Positions 8,802 through 18,350 of a stretch of DNA of 64,000 nt are shown in pieces. Within the stretch, counting starts at the first letter, position 1; each line of letters begins with the position of its first letter. This stretch comes from Bifidobacterium ruminantium DSM 6489 (GTDB lineage: Bacteria; Actinomycetota; Actinomycetes; Actinomycetales; Bifidobacteriaceae), in assembly GCF_000770925.1 (NCBI RefSeq), contig NZ_JDTK01000002.1, positions 1 to 64,000 of the forward strand. The letters are read 5' to 3'. The notes under the pieces were generated by a model that was not told the origin of the DNA, searched no databases, and worked only from the letters and a program-made list of their open reading frames with translations. A program made the position numbers and the translations under genes.

Positions 8802-10303
8802 ACACCTTCCAATTATGGCGATTGTTCCACCGCCCCGGCACACGCGGTTCAACCAGCCACACTTCCGTGCTGGCAATCACGGCCTTCGCCTCCACAACCG
8901 CCATCTTCCTCACCGTGCTCGGTGGCGTGCATGGCTTCATCTGGCGGGCCTCCGCCGACCACACGTTCGGTTGCATGATCAATTCCAACAGGTGCGCGCC
9001 CGGTACATACGAAACATGGTCCAAAACCCTGGCGCACGCCGACAAGCTCGTCGCCACGGTCGGCGACGGCCATTGGACGGCCGACCAGGCCACAGCCGTC
9101 ATGAACACCTATTCCGACGGCTATGTGCTGCTCGCCGCATTCGCCAGTCTGCTACTCATCGTGCCGTTCGTGGCGCTCGCCGGCTCGGCGGCCCGTCTCG
9201 CGGCCTCCCGCAGGGACGCACGTCTCGCCGCACTGCGACTTGCGGGCGCCACCACCGCGCAGGTCACGAAACTCACCGCGCTCGATGCGGGTGGCCAGGC
9301 TCTGCTTGGCGCGCTGGTCGGCATGGCCGGCTACTTCGCGCTGATACCGGCGATCATGCTGCTCAACTTCCAAAACCAGCATTTCACCTTCGAACAGTTG
9401 TGGGTGGGACTGCCTGCTCTGGCGACCGTGACCGTCGGAGTCACGCTGCTTGCCTTGGTCTCCGCGCTGGTCGCCCTACGCCGCGTGGCCATCACCCCGC
9501 TTGGCGTGATGCAACGTACCGGACAACCCATGCCGTCCGCATGGCGCGCACTGATTTTCCTTGCCGTGTTGGCCGTAGGCTACCTGCTGCTCAACAGCAT
9601 CTCCGCATTCGCGCACTTGGGTCAGATGGTGGTCTACGCCATCATCTTCGGCGTCTTCTTCCTCGGTTTCGCCATGGTGAACGTCGTCGGTACCTGGGTG
9701 GTGGCGATGCGCGCCAGATCGCGTGCGAAACACCCGAAGGACGCGGCCACTATGATTGCCATGCGCCGTATCCTCGACAATCCCAAGCGTGCTTGGCGTA
9801 ACGTGTCCGGTGTGGCGCTCGCTGTGTTCATTGCGGGGATGACGTCGGTGTGCGGATTGCTTGCCACCGGAATCGGAGGCAACCACGACCCGTTCGACCC
9901 ATCTATGCTGTACATGCGCGATATAGCGATGGGTGGTTTCTTGACGCTCGCCTTTGCCGCGGTGCTCGCCGCCGTCAGTTCCGGCGTGATGCAGACGGGC
10001 AACGTCTACGACCAGGCCGACGAGTACCGCATGCTTGCGTTGGAAGGCACGGATGAGGCGACGCTCGACAAGGCACGCATGATGGAAGTGATCACCCCGC
10101 TCAACACGGTGATGACCGTTTCGTTGGGGTGCTCGGTGTTGTTGCTGTTTCCGATTCTGGCAACGTCGTTGCTCAATCCGGCTTCGTTGCTTACGTTGGC
10201 CGCGGGAATCGGCTTGTGTTATGCGCTGATGGTGCTCGGAGGGTGTGCCGCGAATCATGCGGCGCACGGGCTCGGTTATGCCGGCTACCGTATGGACGAT
10301 TGA
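8798..10303 (+). CDS. FtsX-like ABC permease
   Basis: A 501-residue membrane subunit partnering the upstream ATPase. The N-terminal half has a helix at about residues 24-46, a short extracellular loop with a Cys pair (FGCMINSNRCAPG), then three helices typical of the FtsX core. An inner repeat of helices follows from about residue 250, giving around ten segments. 'LAALRLAGATTAQVTKLTALD' is the cytosolic coupling motif that contacts the ATPase in FtsX/MacB permeases. The large periplasmic domain of MacB is absent. An inverted repeat just after the stop separates it from the convergent AEC gene. Confidence 0.85.
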   Translation: MNTFQLWRLFHRPGTRGSTSHTSVLAITAFASTTAIFLTVLGGVHGFIWRASADHTFGCMINSNRCAPGTYETWSKTLAHADKLVATVGDGHWTADQATAVMNTYSDGYVLLAAFASLLLIVPFVALAGSAARLAASRRDARLAALRLAGATTAQVTKLTALDAGGQALLGALVGMAGYFALIPAIMLLNFQNQHFTFEQLWVGLPALATVTVGVTLLALVSALVALRRVAITPLGVMQRTGQPMPSAWRALIFLAVLAVGYLLLNSISAFAHLGQMVVYAIIFGVFFLGFAMVNVVGTWVVAMRARSRAKHPKDAATMIAMRRILDNPKRAWRNVSGVALAVFIAGMTSVCGLLATGIGGNHDPFDPSMLYMRDIAMGGFLTLAFAAVLAAVSSGVMQTGNVYDQADEYRMLALEGTDEATLDKARMMEVITPLNTVMTVSLGCSVLLLFPILATSLLNPASLLTLAAGIGLCYALMVLGGCAANHAAHGLGYAGYRMDD

Positions 10304-10306
10304 TGG

Positions 10307-10340
10307 CCTCGCCGCGGCGGTCGTGGATACCGCGGCGAGG
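10307..10340. terminator. Bidirectional hairpin between convergent genes
   Basis: A perfect 11-bp inverted repeat, CCTCGCCGCGG (10307-10317) and CCGCGGCGAGG (10330-10340), with a 12-base loop. It lies four bases after the FtsX permease stop and ten before the AEC stop. It has no T tract, so it may need Rho or act as a weak terminator. Confidence 0.5.
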
Positions 10341-10350
10341 ACTGGCGAGG

Positions 10351-11295
10351 TCAGCCGAGCAGCACCGCGATGATTGCGATGAAAATCGGCGACGACAACG
10401 TCGAGAACAGAATGCCGTCGCGTGCGAAGGATAGGCCCACGTTGTATCGCGCCGCGTAGTTGTACACGTTCTGCCCGGTCGGCAGGGCGGCGAGCACCAC
10501 GCACGCGTACAGCGTTGCGCCGCGGAAGCCCATCACGAAGTAGCTCAGCAGGAACGCGATGATCGGCATCACGATGTTCTTCAGCGCGGCCACGGTGAAC
10601 ACCGCGGGGATGTTCGCCTTGTCCTGCAGCGGCTTCGTGCCGTGCAGCGACATGCCGAACGCCATCAGGATCATCGGCACTGCGGAGTCGCCAATCATGT
10701 CGATCGGGTCGTAGATGAAGCTCGGCACGACGAAATGCCCGACCTTCGCGGAGATGGCGGAGACGGCGATGCCCAGCAGCGAGCCGATGAGCAGCGGTTG
10801 ATGCAGCGGCTGCTTGAGGATTTCCTTGGCGGACACCTTGCCCTTGGTGGTCACGTCGAGCACGGTCAGGCCGATGGGCGTGAACACCGCCTGCTGCATG
10901 ACCAGGATCGGCGCCACCAACGCTGGATTGCCCAAGATGTACGTGGCGATAGGCAGGCCGATGTTGTTGGAGTTCAAGTACAGCGAGTTCAGCGCGCCGA
11001 TGGTGGCGTCGGCCGCCTTCAGGTGGAAGAACAGCTTGTTGAGGATCAGGAAGACTACGCCCACGAGCACCGCCGAGAAGAACGCGACGATGATGGAGGA
11101 GTGGAAGATTTCGAAGATCTTCTCTTTGGAGAGGATGGCGAACATCAGGCACGGGCTGGAGATGAAGAAGCTGAACCTGTTGAGCACCATCTGCGCGGTC
11201 GGTCCGCCGATGCGCATGCGCGCGGCCACATAGCCCGTGGCGATGACGATGCCGATGACGCAGAAACCTTCCATCGCGCTTAACAGACCCGGCAT
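10351..11295 (-). CDS. AEC-family transporter (second paralogue)
   Basis: A 314-residue polytopic AEC-family carrier, probably exporting an organic anion. The first helix (EGFCVIGIVIATGYVAARM), the mid-protein Asn/Gly segment 'LYLNSNNIGLPIATYILG', and 'PTGQNVYNYAARY' near the C-terminus are typical of the family. The last two are closer to the canonical AEC consensus than the paralogue at 437. A GGAGA ribosome site lies upstream of ATG 11295. It stands alone, convergent with the ABC exporter and divergent from dapE. Substrate unknown. Confidence 0.85.
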   Translation of the reverse strand: MPGLLSAMEGFCVIGIVIATGYVAARMRIGGPTAQMVLNRFSFFISSPCLMFAILSKEKIFEIFHSSIIVAFFSAVLVGVVFLILNKLFFHLKAADATIGALNSLYLNSNNIGLPIATYILGNPALVAPILVMQQAVFTPIGLTVLDVTTKGKVSAKEILKQPLHQPLLIGSLLGIAVSAISAKVGHFVVPSFIYDPIDMIGDSAVPMILMAFGMSLHGTKPLQDKANIPAVFTVAALKNIVMPIIAFLLSYFVMGFRGATLYACVVLAALPTGQNVYNYAARYNVGLSFARDGILFSTLSSPIFIAIIAVLLG

Positions 11296-11421
11296 TGCAC
11301 TCTCCTTTTCGTAGCGGCCGTCGCCTTCCGGCCGCTACCTAGTGTGGCACCATGCGCGCGGAAGCGGTGTGATTCGTCTCAAAAGCACGCCCGCTACGCG
11401 GCTGACGGCACGGCCTTGCCG

Positions 11422-11427
11422 GATAAT
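11422..11427 (+). promoter_or_regulatory. -10 box of a predicted leaderless dapE transcript
   Basis: GATAAT lies seven bases before ATG 11435. It overlaps an alternative in-frame ATG at 11426, which makes the downstream start more likely. Confidence 0.5.
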
Positions 11428-11434
11428 GGACGGC

Positions 11435-12631
11435 ATGAGCGAACTTACGATTGGATTTTCCGCTTCCGCCAGCAGGCAGGAGCAGTTGAACGAGCTGATG
11501 GACCAGATCATGGGCTCCTATTCCGTCAGCGACGACGAAGGCCCGCTGACGGACGCCGTCGAGGCTTTTCTGCGGAAGCAGCCGCATCTGACGGTGCGCA
11601 GGCATGGTGACACTTTGGTTGCGTCCACCGATTTCGGTCGCGCCCAGCGGGTGATCCTCGCCGGGCATCTCGACACGGTGCCGGTGATCGACAATTTCCC
11701 GCCGAAATGGCTGGAACCCGGCGATCCGCTGATTCGCGAGGACGTGGCCGCCGGCCATGAGCGCGAGCGTGTGATCTGGGGTCGCGGCGCCACCGATATG
11801 AAGGGTTCCGATGCGGTGATGCTGTACCTGGCGGCCACGTTGACCGACGCGAAGTACGACCTCACATACGTGTTCTACGACCACGAGGAGGTCGCCGCCG
11901 AGAAGAACGGACTGCGCAAGGTGGTTGAGGCGCATCCGGATTGGATCACCGGCGATTTCGCGATCATCGGCGAGCCGACCGACTGCGGCATCGAAGGCGG
12001 TTGCAACGGCACGATGCGCTTCGATGTGATCACGCATGGCGTCGCCGCGCATTCGGCCCGCGCTTGGATGGGCAGCAACGCGATTCACGCCGCCGCCGAG
12101 ATTCTGAACCGTCTGAATGTTTATGAGAACCGCGCTATCGAAGTGGATGGCCTCACCTATCAGGAGGGGCTGAACGCCACGATGATTTCGGGCGGCAAAG
12201 GCACCAATGTGATTCCCGACGAGTGCCGTGTGCATGTCAATTACCGCTTCGCGCCTGACAAATCGCTGGCCGAGGCGAAGGCGCTGATGATCGGCGCGAA
12301 TGCGGGGGCGGAGCTCGGTAATGGCGAGCATCGTGCCACAGGCGGTGTGTTCGAAGGTTTCGGCATTGAGATGAAGGATGAGTCGCCGAGTGCGCGTCCG
12401 GGGCTCAATTCGCCGCTCGCCCAGTCGCTGGTGTCGCTGGTCAAGGAGCGTACCGGCCGCGATCCGCTCGCCAAGCTCGGTTGGACGGATGTGGCGCGTT
12501 TCGCCATATTGGGTATCCCCGCGGTGAATCTTGGCGCAGGAAGCCCGCTGCTGGCCCATAAGCATGACGAGCAGCTGCCGGAAAGCGATCTGCTACTCAT
12601 GGCCGACCTGCTGGAGGACTGGCTGCGCTGA
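11435..12631 (+). CDS. dapE: Succinyl-diaminopimelate desuccinylase
   Basis: Zn-dependent M20-family amidohydrolase that releases succinate from N-succinyl-LL-diaminopimelate in the lysine and cell-wall precursor pathway. It has 398 residues. Metal-ligand motifs are 'LAGHLDTVP', 'GRGATDMKGSD', 'YDHEEVAAEKNG' and 'GEPTD'. The dimerisation-domain residue motif 'GVAAHSARAWMGSNAIH' and the C-terminal His in 'LLAHKHDEQ' are also present. This arrangement is that of actinobacterial DapE rather than ArgE. Start 11435 was chosen from the -10 signal seven bases upstream; 11426 would add three residues. It is followed by a strong terminator, so it appears monocistronic. Confidence 0.92.
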   Translation: MSELTIGFSASASRQEQLNELMDQIMGSYSVSDDEGPLTDAVEAFLRKQPHLTVRRHGDTLVASTDFGRAQRVILAGHLDTVPVIDNFPPKWLEPGDPLIREDVAAGHERERVIWGRGATDMKGSDAVMLYLAATLTDAKYDLTYVFYDHEEVAAEKNGLRKVVEAHPDWITGDFAIIGEPTDCGIEGGCNGTMRFDVITHGVAAHSARAWMGSNAIHAAAEILNRLNVYENRAIEVDGLTYQEGLNATMISGGKGTNVIPDECRVHVNYRFAPDKSLAEAKALMIGANAGAELGNGEHRATGGVFEGFGIEMKDESPSARPGLNSPLAQSLVSLVKERTGRDPLAKLGWTDVARFAILGIPAVNLGAGSPLLAHKHDEQLPESDLLLMADLLEDWLR

Positions 12632-12669
12632 ACCGTATATTTTCGGCGTGTCAACGCGAATGACCGGAA

Positions 12670-12723
12670 AACGGAGCGTGCGGAAGGGGAAATTCCCCAA
12701 CCTGTCACGCTCCGTTCGTTTTT
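12670..12723 (+). terminator. Intrinsic terminator after dapE
   Basis: AACGGAGCGTG (12670-12680) pairs with CACGCTCCGTT (12706-12716), with an inner GGGGAA/TTCCCC stem, and is followed by CGTTTTT. The remaining gap to the ribonuclease gene (12724-12961) holds that gene's leader; I see no gene or clear promoter in it. Confidence 0.85.
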
Positions 12724-12961
12724 GTGTCATACTTATAGATGGTGGTTCTGCAAGCCGCCGACGCATCCGATGGCGTTGATCCCCTCGCGTGAATGTTTCT
12801 TGAGTCGCGGGCGCAGGTGTCCGCCGTCGCATGATGAAGACTTTTGACGGAAGTTGCTTCCTACGGGCGCCATGACGCGCGGCCACGGTGAGAGCGTGGT
12901 GTGAGAACCGTTGGGGCTTGAGTGAAGGCGATGCGATTGCAGCGCGTTGCCGAGGAGCGTT

Positions 12962-15754
12962 GTGCCTACTACCAATGAGGGCCTCGATAAGGTCGAGGCT
13001 GCTGTGTCATCCGATAATTCCACCAATAATGCCGATAATGCCGGAAATTCCGCCGGTTCGGTCTCGTCCGACCCGGCTCCGCGCCGCCGTCGTGGCGGTC
13101 GCCGCGTGGTGCGTGGCGTGGGCGCGGCGGGCGCGTCCCTGGAGCTGAAGGTCGAGGAGCATGCCAAGGCGCCGTTGTTCGAGGAACCGAAGCTGGAGCC
13201 TGTCCGTCCGGGTCAGACCGATTCGGACGCCGATGACGCTGATAACGCCGAACCGTCTCGTCCGGTGCGCCGTCGCCGTCGCGTGACGCAGGACGATGCC
13301 GACGACGAGAGGCAGGACGATCGTCCCGTGCGTCGCCGTCGTCGTTCCTCCGTGGATGCGCAGGATGAGGACGATCGTCCGGTGCGCCGTGGACGTCGTC
13401 GTATCAGCGATGCGTCGCATGACGATCGCAACGACCGTGATGTGCGCTCCAACCGTGACGAGGAATCGACCGAGGATCGCGCGCTCGACGCCGTCAACGC
13501 GCTGCCGGAAGGCCATGAGACCCGTCATAACCCGCGTCCGATGACGTCGCTACTGTTCCAGGAGCCGATTCTGCCGGCCGCTCCGTCTTCTCGTGATTCG
13601 TCCGATGACGTCGATTCCGACGTCCGTTCCCGCGATATGGACGATGCCGACGAAACCCGCGATGGCAATCGTCCGTCGCGCCGTCGCCGTCGTCGCAGCC
13701 GCGATACGGACGTGACGGATCGTGAGGATTCCCTGCGCGACGATCGCAGCGAGCGTAGCCGTCGCGATGACGATGCCGACGGTGAGGAGGAAGGTTCCCG
13801 CCATTCGCGTCGTTCCCGTCGTCTGAACGCGCAGGAGCGTCGCGCCGCGGCCGAGGTGGAGCAGATCGAGGAGGACCTGGTCCTCGATGGCATCACGTAT
13901 GCGCCGATCGATGACGAGTCCCGCAATGGAAACGATGATGATGACGAGCAGCCGACGCGTACTCGTCGCCGCCGTCGCGGACGCGGCAACCATGAGGAAG
14001 CCGACGAGCAGCAGACCTCCGAACGCGAATCCCGTCGCCGTCATGAGGATGACGATGAGGAAGAGGGCACGGTGACCCGTCGCCGTCGCCGCCGCCGTGG
14101 AGGGTCGAAGGCCGAGGAATCGGACGAGACGATGTCCCGTCGCTCCCGCAAGCAGCAGTACATCGACGAAATCACCGACGTCGAAGGATCCACCCGTCTG
14201 GAAGCCAAGAAGCAGCGCCGCCGCGACAACCGTCGTGAACGCAGCCGTCAGAACCAGCTCATGGAGCAGGACTTCCTGGCCCGTCGCGAACACGTCGAGC
14301 GTCTGATGGTGGTGCGCGAACGTGAGCGCCACACCCAGATCTCCGTGATCGAGGACAACATCCTCGTTGAGCATTACGTGTCGGACATCCAGGAGGTGGC
14401 CACCGTCGGCAACATCTACCTCGGCCGCGTGCAGAACGTGCTGCCGAGCATGGAGGCCGCGTTCGTGGACATCGGCCAGGCCCGCAACGGCGTGCTGTAC
14501 GCCGGCGAGGTGAACTGGGATTCCGCGCGTCTGGAAGGCCAGCCGCGCCGCATCGAGCTCGCGTTCAAGTCGGGCGATCCGGTGCTGGTGCAGGTCACCA
14601 AGGATCCGATCGGTCACAAGGGCGCCCGTCTGACCTCGCAGGTCACGCTGGCGGGTCGTTTCCTTGTGCTGGTGCCGTCTGGCGGTATGACGGGCGTGAG
14701 CCGCAAGCTGAGCGAGCGTGAGCGCAGCCGTCTGAAGGGCATCGTGTCGAAGATCGCGCCGAAGGACATGGGCGTGATCATCCGCACCGCTGCTGAGGGC
14801 GCTTCCGAGGAGGCCATCACCAAGGACCTCGAGAATCTGGTGCGCCAGTGGGAACGCATCATCGCCAAGCGCGACGAGTTCCTGCACGGCAAGCGTCCGA
14901 AGCTACTGCAGGGCGAGCCGGATGTGGCCATCCGCGTGGTGCGCGACATCTTCAACGACGACTTCTCCAAGATGATCGTCGAGGGCGATCGCGTGTACGA
15001 GCGCATCGAGGAATACCTCGACACCATGGCTCCCGATCTCAAGGACAAGCTTGAGAAGTGGGATCCGGCCGAGCATGACGGCAAGGACGTGTTCGACAAG
15101 TGGCAGATCGACTCCCAGCTCAGGAAGGGCATGGAACGTCAGGTCTACCTGCCGTCCGGTGGCTCCATCGTGATCGACCGCACCGAGGCCATGACCACCA
15201 TCGACGTGAACACGGGCCGTTTCATCGGCCGCGGCAAGAGCCTTGAGGAGACGGTGACCCGTTGCAACCTCGAAGCGGCCGAAGAGATCGCGCGCCAGCT
15301 GAGGCTGCGCGACATCGGCGGCATGGTGATGATCGATTTCGTCGACATGGTCATGCCTGCCAACAGGGATTTGGTGCTCCGCCGTCTGGTGGAGTGCCTG
15401 GCGCGCGACCGCACCAAGCATCAGGTGGCCGAGGTCACCTCTCTGGGTCTGGTGCAGATGACGCGCAAGCGCATCGGCCAGGGTCTGGTGGAGGCGTTCT
15501 CCGAGGAGTGCCCGACCTGCAAGGGACGCGGCTTCATCCTCCATGACGAGCCGACGGTGTCCGCGGATTACGATGATCCGTACGCCTTGAAGGGCGGCGA
15601 CCCGTTCGTCAAGACCAACAAGCATGGCCATGGCACGGACGTGCAGGTGCCGAAGGGCTCCTCACCGGACGTGAAGGCCAAACTCGCGCAGATCGCGGCG
15701 GCAGCCGTGGCCGCCAACAATGCGGACCTGGGCGGGGAGGAACAAGAACAATAA
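12962..15754 (+). CDS. rne: Rne/Rng family ribonuclease (RNase E/G)
   Basis: Endoribonuclease of the RNase E/G family, processing rRNA, tRNA and mRNA. It has 930 residues. Residues 1 to about 440 are a disordered, highly charged extension with repeated Arg blocks such as 'DDRPVRRRRRSS'. An S1-like RNA-binding domain follows ('VGNIYLGRVQNVLPSMEAAF'). The catalytic DNase I-like region contains 'TTIDVNTGRF' and 'GGMVMIDFVDM', and the Zn-link is CPTC in 'EECPTCKGRGF'. I chose GTG 12962 because GAGGAG lies four bases upstream; a TTG at 12947 lacks this. N-terminal placement of the disordered arm is the actinobacterial arrangement, the reverse of E. coli RNase E. It precedes rplU-rpmA, a conserved order. 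Confidence 0.93.
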   Translation: MPTTNEGLDKVEAAVSSDNSTNNADNAGNSAGSVSSDPAPRRRRGGRRVVRGVGAAGASLELKVEEHAKAPLFEEPKLEPVRPGQTDSDADDADNAEPSRPVRRRRRVTQDDADDERQDDRPVRRRRRSSVDAQDEDDRPVRRGRRRISDASHDDRNDRDVRSNRDEESTEDRALDAVNALPEGHETRHNPRPMTSLLFQEPILPAAPSSRDSSDDVDSDVRSRDMDDADETRDGNRPSRRRRRRSRDTDVTDREDSLRDDRSERSRRDDDADGEEEGSRHSRRSRRLNAQERRAAAEVEQIEEDLVLDGITYAPIDDESRNGNDDDDEQPTRTRRRRRGRGNHEEADEQQTSERESRRRHEDDDEEEGTVTRRRRRRRGGSKAEESDETMSRRSRKQQYIDEITDVEGSTRLEAKKQRRRDNRRERSRQNQLMEQDFLARREHVERLMVVRERERHTQISVIEDNILVEHYVSDIQEVATVGNIYLGRVQNVLPSMEAAFVDIGQARNGVLYAGEVNWDSARLEGQPRRIELAFKSGDPVLVQVTKDPIGHKGARLTSQVTLAGRFLVLVPSGGMTGVSRKLSERERSRLKGIVSKIAPKDMGVIIRTAAEGASEEAITKDLENLVRQWERIIAKRDEFLHGKRPKLLQGEPDVAIRVVRDIFNDDFSKMIVEGDRVYERIEEYLDTMAPDLKDKLEKWDPAEHDGKDVFDKWQIDSQLRKGMERQVYLPSGGSIVIDRTEAMTTIDVNTGRFIGRGKSLEETVTRCNLEAAEEIARQLRLRDIGGMVMIDFVDMVMPANRDLVLRRLVECLARDRTKHQVAEVTSLGLVQMTRKRIGQGLVEAFSEECPTCKGRGFILHDEPTVSADYDDPYALKGGDPFVKTNKHGHGTDVQVPKGSSPDVKAKLAQIAAAAVAANNADLGGEEQEQ

Positions 15755-15761
15755 AGGAAAA

Positions 15762-15790
15762 TCCCGGTATGTCAACCTGACACGCCGGGA
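15762..15790 (+). terminator. Hairpin after rne
   Basis: TCCCGG (15762-15767) pairs with CCGGGA (15785-15790), with an inner GTCA/TGAC stem. It lacks a T run, so it may be a weak terminator or an mRNA 3' end. Confidence 0.5.
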
Positions 15791-15796
15791 GCAGAC

Positions 15797-15825
15797 TTGC
15801 GGTTGTACGCGGGTATGTGTAAATT
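15797..15825 (+). promoter_or_regulatory. Promoter of rplU-rpmA
   Basis: TTGCGG (15797-15802), a 17-base spacer and TAAATT (15820-15825) lie about 70 bases before rplU. A leader of this length could hold an autoregulatory structure, but I cannot identify one. Confidence 0.55.
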
Positions 15826-15898
15826 AGATTGCTGGTGTCTGGCCGCGAGGCTCGAACGTGCCGGGCAGTAAGCTTTCCAAGTTAATAAAGGAACGGAT

Positions 15899-16207
15899 AT
15901 GTACGCTATTGTGAAGGCCGGCGGCCATCAGGAAAAGGTCGAGGTTGGTGACGTCATCCTCGTCAACCGTCTCGATGCCAAGAAGGGCGACACCGTGGAA
16001 TTCCCGGTCGCTCTCGTTGTGGATGGTGACAAGGTCACCGTCAACGCCAAGGATCTCGCCAACATCAGCGTCAAGGCTGAGGTTGTCAACGACGAGGCCA
16101 AGGGCCCGAAGATCAGCATCATGAAGTACAAGAACAAGACCGGCGTTGCTCGTCGCAAGGGCCATCGCCAGCAGCTGACTCTCGTCAAGATCACGGCAAT
16201 CGCCTGA
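15899..16207 (+). CDS. rplU: 50S ribosomal protein L21
   Basis: Ribosomal protein L21, binding 23S rRNA domain I near L20. It is 102 residues with the standard opening '[18 protein letters not shown]' and the C-terminal '[18 protein letters not shown]' that marks the family. A TAAAGGAACG ribosome site lies upstream of the ATG. It forms a two-gene operon with rpmA, 39 bases downstream, ended by a terminator. Confidence 0.98.
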   Translation: MYAIVKAGGHQEKVEVGDVILVNRLDAKKGDTVEFPVALVVDGDKVTVNAKDLANISVKAEVVNDEAKGPKISIMKYKNKTGVARRKGHRQQLTLVKITAIA

Positions 16208-16246
16208 TTCTCGCAGGGTTAGAGTCAAGGACCGAAAGGAACAGAC

Positions 16247-16498
16247 ATGGCACATAAGAAGGGCGCGTCCAGCTCGCGCAACGGTCGCGATTCAAACGCG
16301 CAATACCTCGGTGTGAAGAAGTTCGGCGGCGAAGCCGTCGTGGCCGGCAACATCATCGTTCGTCAGCGTGGCACCAAGTTCCACCCGGGCGAGAACGTCG
16401 GCATGGGCAAGGACCACACCCTGTTCGCCCTCAAGGACGGCAGCGTGAAGTTCGGCGTGCGTCGTGACCGCAAGGTCGTCGACGTGATTGCCGCCTGA
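16247..16498 (+). CDS. rpmA: 50S ribosomal protein L27
   Basis: Ribosomal protein L27, whose N-terminus reaches the peptidyl-transferase centre. It is 83 residues, beginning '[20 protein letters not shown]' with the conserved Lys/Gly/Ser stretch at the very N-terminus. There is no N-terminal pro-peptide of the firmicute type. '[20 protein letters not shown]' is the family core. A GAAAGGAAC ribosome site precedes the ATG. Confidence 0.98.
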   Translation: MAHKKGASSSRNGRDSNAQYLGVKKFGGEAVVAGNIIVRQRGTKFHPGENVGMGKDHTLFALKDGSVKFGVRRDRKVVDVIAA

Positions 16499-16524
16499 GA
16501 CACGCGCAAATAACGCTTTTTGAT

Positions 16525-16557
16525 GAAAGACCGCGCCCGTTATGGACGCGGTCTTTC
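16525..16557 (+). terminator. Intrinsic terminator after rpmA
   Basis: A perfect 11-bp stem, GAAAGACCGCG (16525-16535) with CGCGGTCTTTC (16547-16557), sits between rpmA and obgE. It would limit read-through from ribosomal genes into obgE. Confidence 0.85.
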
Positions 16558-16576
16558 TGCTATGTAAGGTAGATAC

Positions 16577-18268
16577 ATGAGTGATTTTGTGGATCGAGTG
16601 ACCGTCCATGTGAAGGGCGGCGACGGCGGCAACGGCTCCGCCGGCATCCGTAGGGAGAAGTACAAGCCGTTGGCCGGTCCGAACGGCGGCAATGGCGGCG
16701 ACGGCGGTTCCGTGATCTTCATGGCCGATTCGAACGCCAACAGCCTGCTCGACTACCGCTTCATGCCCCACCGCGAGGCGGAAAGCGGCACCATGGGCCT
16801 GGGCGATACGAAGGACGGTTCGAAGGGCGCTGACCTGATTCTGCCCGTTCCGGTGGGCACGGTCGTGTTCGAGGCCAAGGGCCCGCAGGGCAAGCCGAAG
16901 CATCCGGGCAAGCAGCTTGCTGATCTGCGTCATGCCGGAGACCGGTTCGTCGTGGCCGCGGGCGGCAACGGCGGCCTCGGTAACGCGGCGCTGGCCAATC
17001 GCACCCGTCGTGCGCCGGGATTCGCCCTGCTGGGCGAGCCGGGCGAGGAACGTGACGTCATCCTCGAGCTCAAGTCCATCGCCGACGTGGCGTTGGTCGG
17101 CTTCCCGTCCGCGGGCAAATCGTCGCTGATCGCGGCGATGAGCTCCGCCAAACCGAAGATCGCCGACTATCCGTTCACCACGCTCGTGCCGAATCTCGGC
17201 GTCGTGGTGGCCGGCGACATGCGCTACACCATCGCCGACGTGCCTGGTTTGATTCCGGGTGCGTCCCAAGGCAAGGGACTTGGACTGGAGTTCCTGCGCC
17301 ACATCGAGCGTACGGAGATCATCGCCCACGTCATCGATTGCGCCACCCTCGAACCCGGCCGCGATCCGATGAGCGACTACCAGGCGCTCGAGCGCGAGCT
17401 GGCCGAATACGCCGACAAGCTGGAGCTGCCGCTTGGCGCGATCCCCATTCCGGAACGTCCGCGCATCATCATCCTCAACAAAGTGGATGTGCCGGAAGCC
17501 CAGGAGCTCGCCGAATTCGTCAAGCCCGAATTCGAAAAGCTCGGCCTCAAGGTGTACATCATCTCCACCGTCTCCCATGAGGGCCTGAAGGAGCTCAACT
17601 GGGCGTTGGCCGATCTCGTGACCAACATGCGCGCGGAAGTCGCCAAGCGCGAGCAGGCTGAGGAAGAGGCCCGCGTGGTCATCAAGCCGCTCGAGGAGCC
17701 GCGCAACCGCCGCCGTCGCAACGATGAGGGCGGCAACGCGCTCGACTTCACCGTGGAACGCAAGGAGAACGGCAACGGCGAGGTCTGGTACGAGGTGCTC
17801 GGCACCAAGCCGGAACGTTGGGTCATGCAGACCAACTTCGACAACGACGAGGCGGTCGGATATTTGGCCGATCGTCTGGCCAAGCTGGGCGTCGAGGACG
17901 AACTGCGCAACAAGGGCGCCAAGCCGGGCGACGAAGTGCGCATCGGTCGTGGCGATCGCGCCGTGGAATTCGATTGGGATCCGACCATCGCGGCCGGCGC
18001 GGAGATGCTTGACGGCACCCAGTTGGGTGCACGCGGCGTCGACCTGCGTCTGCAGGAATCGGACGGCCGCGCGCAGCGCCGCACCAACACGGAACGCCGT
18101 CGCCAGTACCACGAGATGATGGACGCTCGCCAGGCCGTGCGCGAGGCCATGATGGCCGAACGCAAGGCCGGACACTGGGCCGATCCGTCCGTGGATGACG
18201 ACCGTCACGACGAGACCAGTCTTTTTGGACGTGGCGAGTCCGTCGACGACGAGGATGTGGAACAATAG
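16577..18268 (+). CDS. obgE: GTPase ObgE/CgtA
   Basis: Essential GTPase that acts in late 50S assembly and links it to growth control. It has 563 residues. The N-terminal Gly-rich Obg fold covers about residues 1-160 ('[20 protein letters not shown]'). The G domain contains '[11 protein letters not shown]' (P-loop), '[14 protein letters not shown]' (switch I), '[10 protein letters not shown]' (G3) and 'NKVDV' (G4). An OCT domain follows at about 390-465. A charged tail of roughly 98 residues extends beyond the OCT domain, longer than in E. coli or B. subtilis Obg. The start has an AAGGT ribosome site. A TAAGGT hexamer six bases before the ATG could also be a -10. Order rplU-rpmA-obgE-proB is conserved. 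Confidence 0.96.
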   Translation: MSDFVDRVTVHVKGGDGGNGSAGIRREKYKPLAGPNGGNGGDGGSVIFMADSNANSLLDYRFMPHREAESGTMGLGDTKDGSKGADLILPVPVGTVVFEAKGPQGKPKHPGKQLADLRHAGDRFVVAAGGNGGLGNAALANRTRRAPGFALLGEPGEERDVILELKSIADVALVGFPSAGKSSLIAAMSSAKPKIADYPFTTLVPNLGVVVAGDMRYTIADVPGLIPGASQGKGLGLEFLRHIERTEIIAHVIDCATLEPGRDPMSDYQALERELAEYADKLELPLGAIPIPERPRIIILNKVDVPEAQELAEFVKPEFEKLGLKVYIISTVSHEGLKELNWALADLVTNMRAEVAKREQAEEEARVVIKPLEEPRNRRRRNDEGGNALDFTVERKENGNGEVWYEVLGTKPERWVMQTNFDNDEAVGYLADRLAKLGVEDELRNKGAKPGDEVRIGRGDRAVEFDWDPTIAAGAEMLDGTQLGARGVDLRLQESDGRAQRRTNTERRRQYHEMMDARQAVREAMMAERKAGHWADPSVDDDRHDETSLFGRGESVDDEDVEQ

Positions 18269-18280
18269 GAACATCCAAAG

Positions 18281-18319
18281 AAGCCCGCCGATGTGCCGAT
18301 GGCATGTCGGCGGGCTTTT
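18281..18319 (+). terminator. Intrinsic terminator after obgE
   Basis: AAGCCCGCCGA (18281-18291) pairs with TCGGCGGGCTT (18307-18317), with an inner GCC/GGC stem, followed by TT. Confidence 0.85.
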
Positions 18320-18350
18320 CCAATGGCCGGTAACGGTACCGGGAGGAACT

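Noticed and set aside
12947..12961. TTG 12947 as the start of the RNase E/G gene
   Set aside because: GAGGAG at 12952-12957 lies inside that extension and fits GTG 12962 much better.
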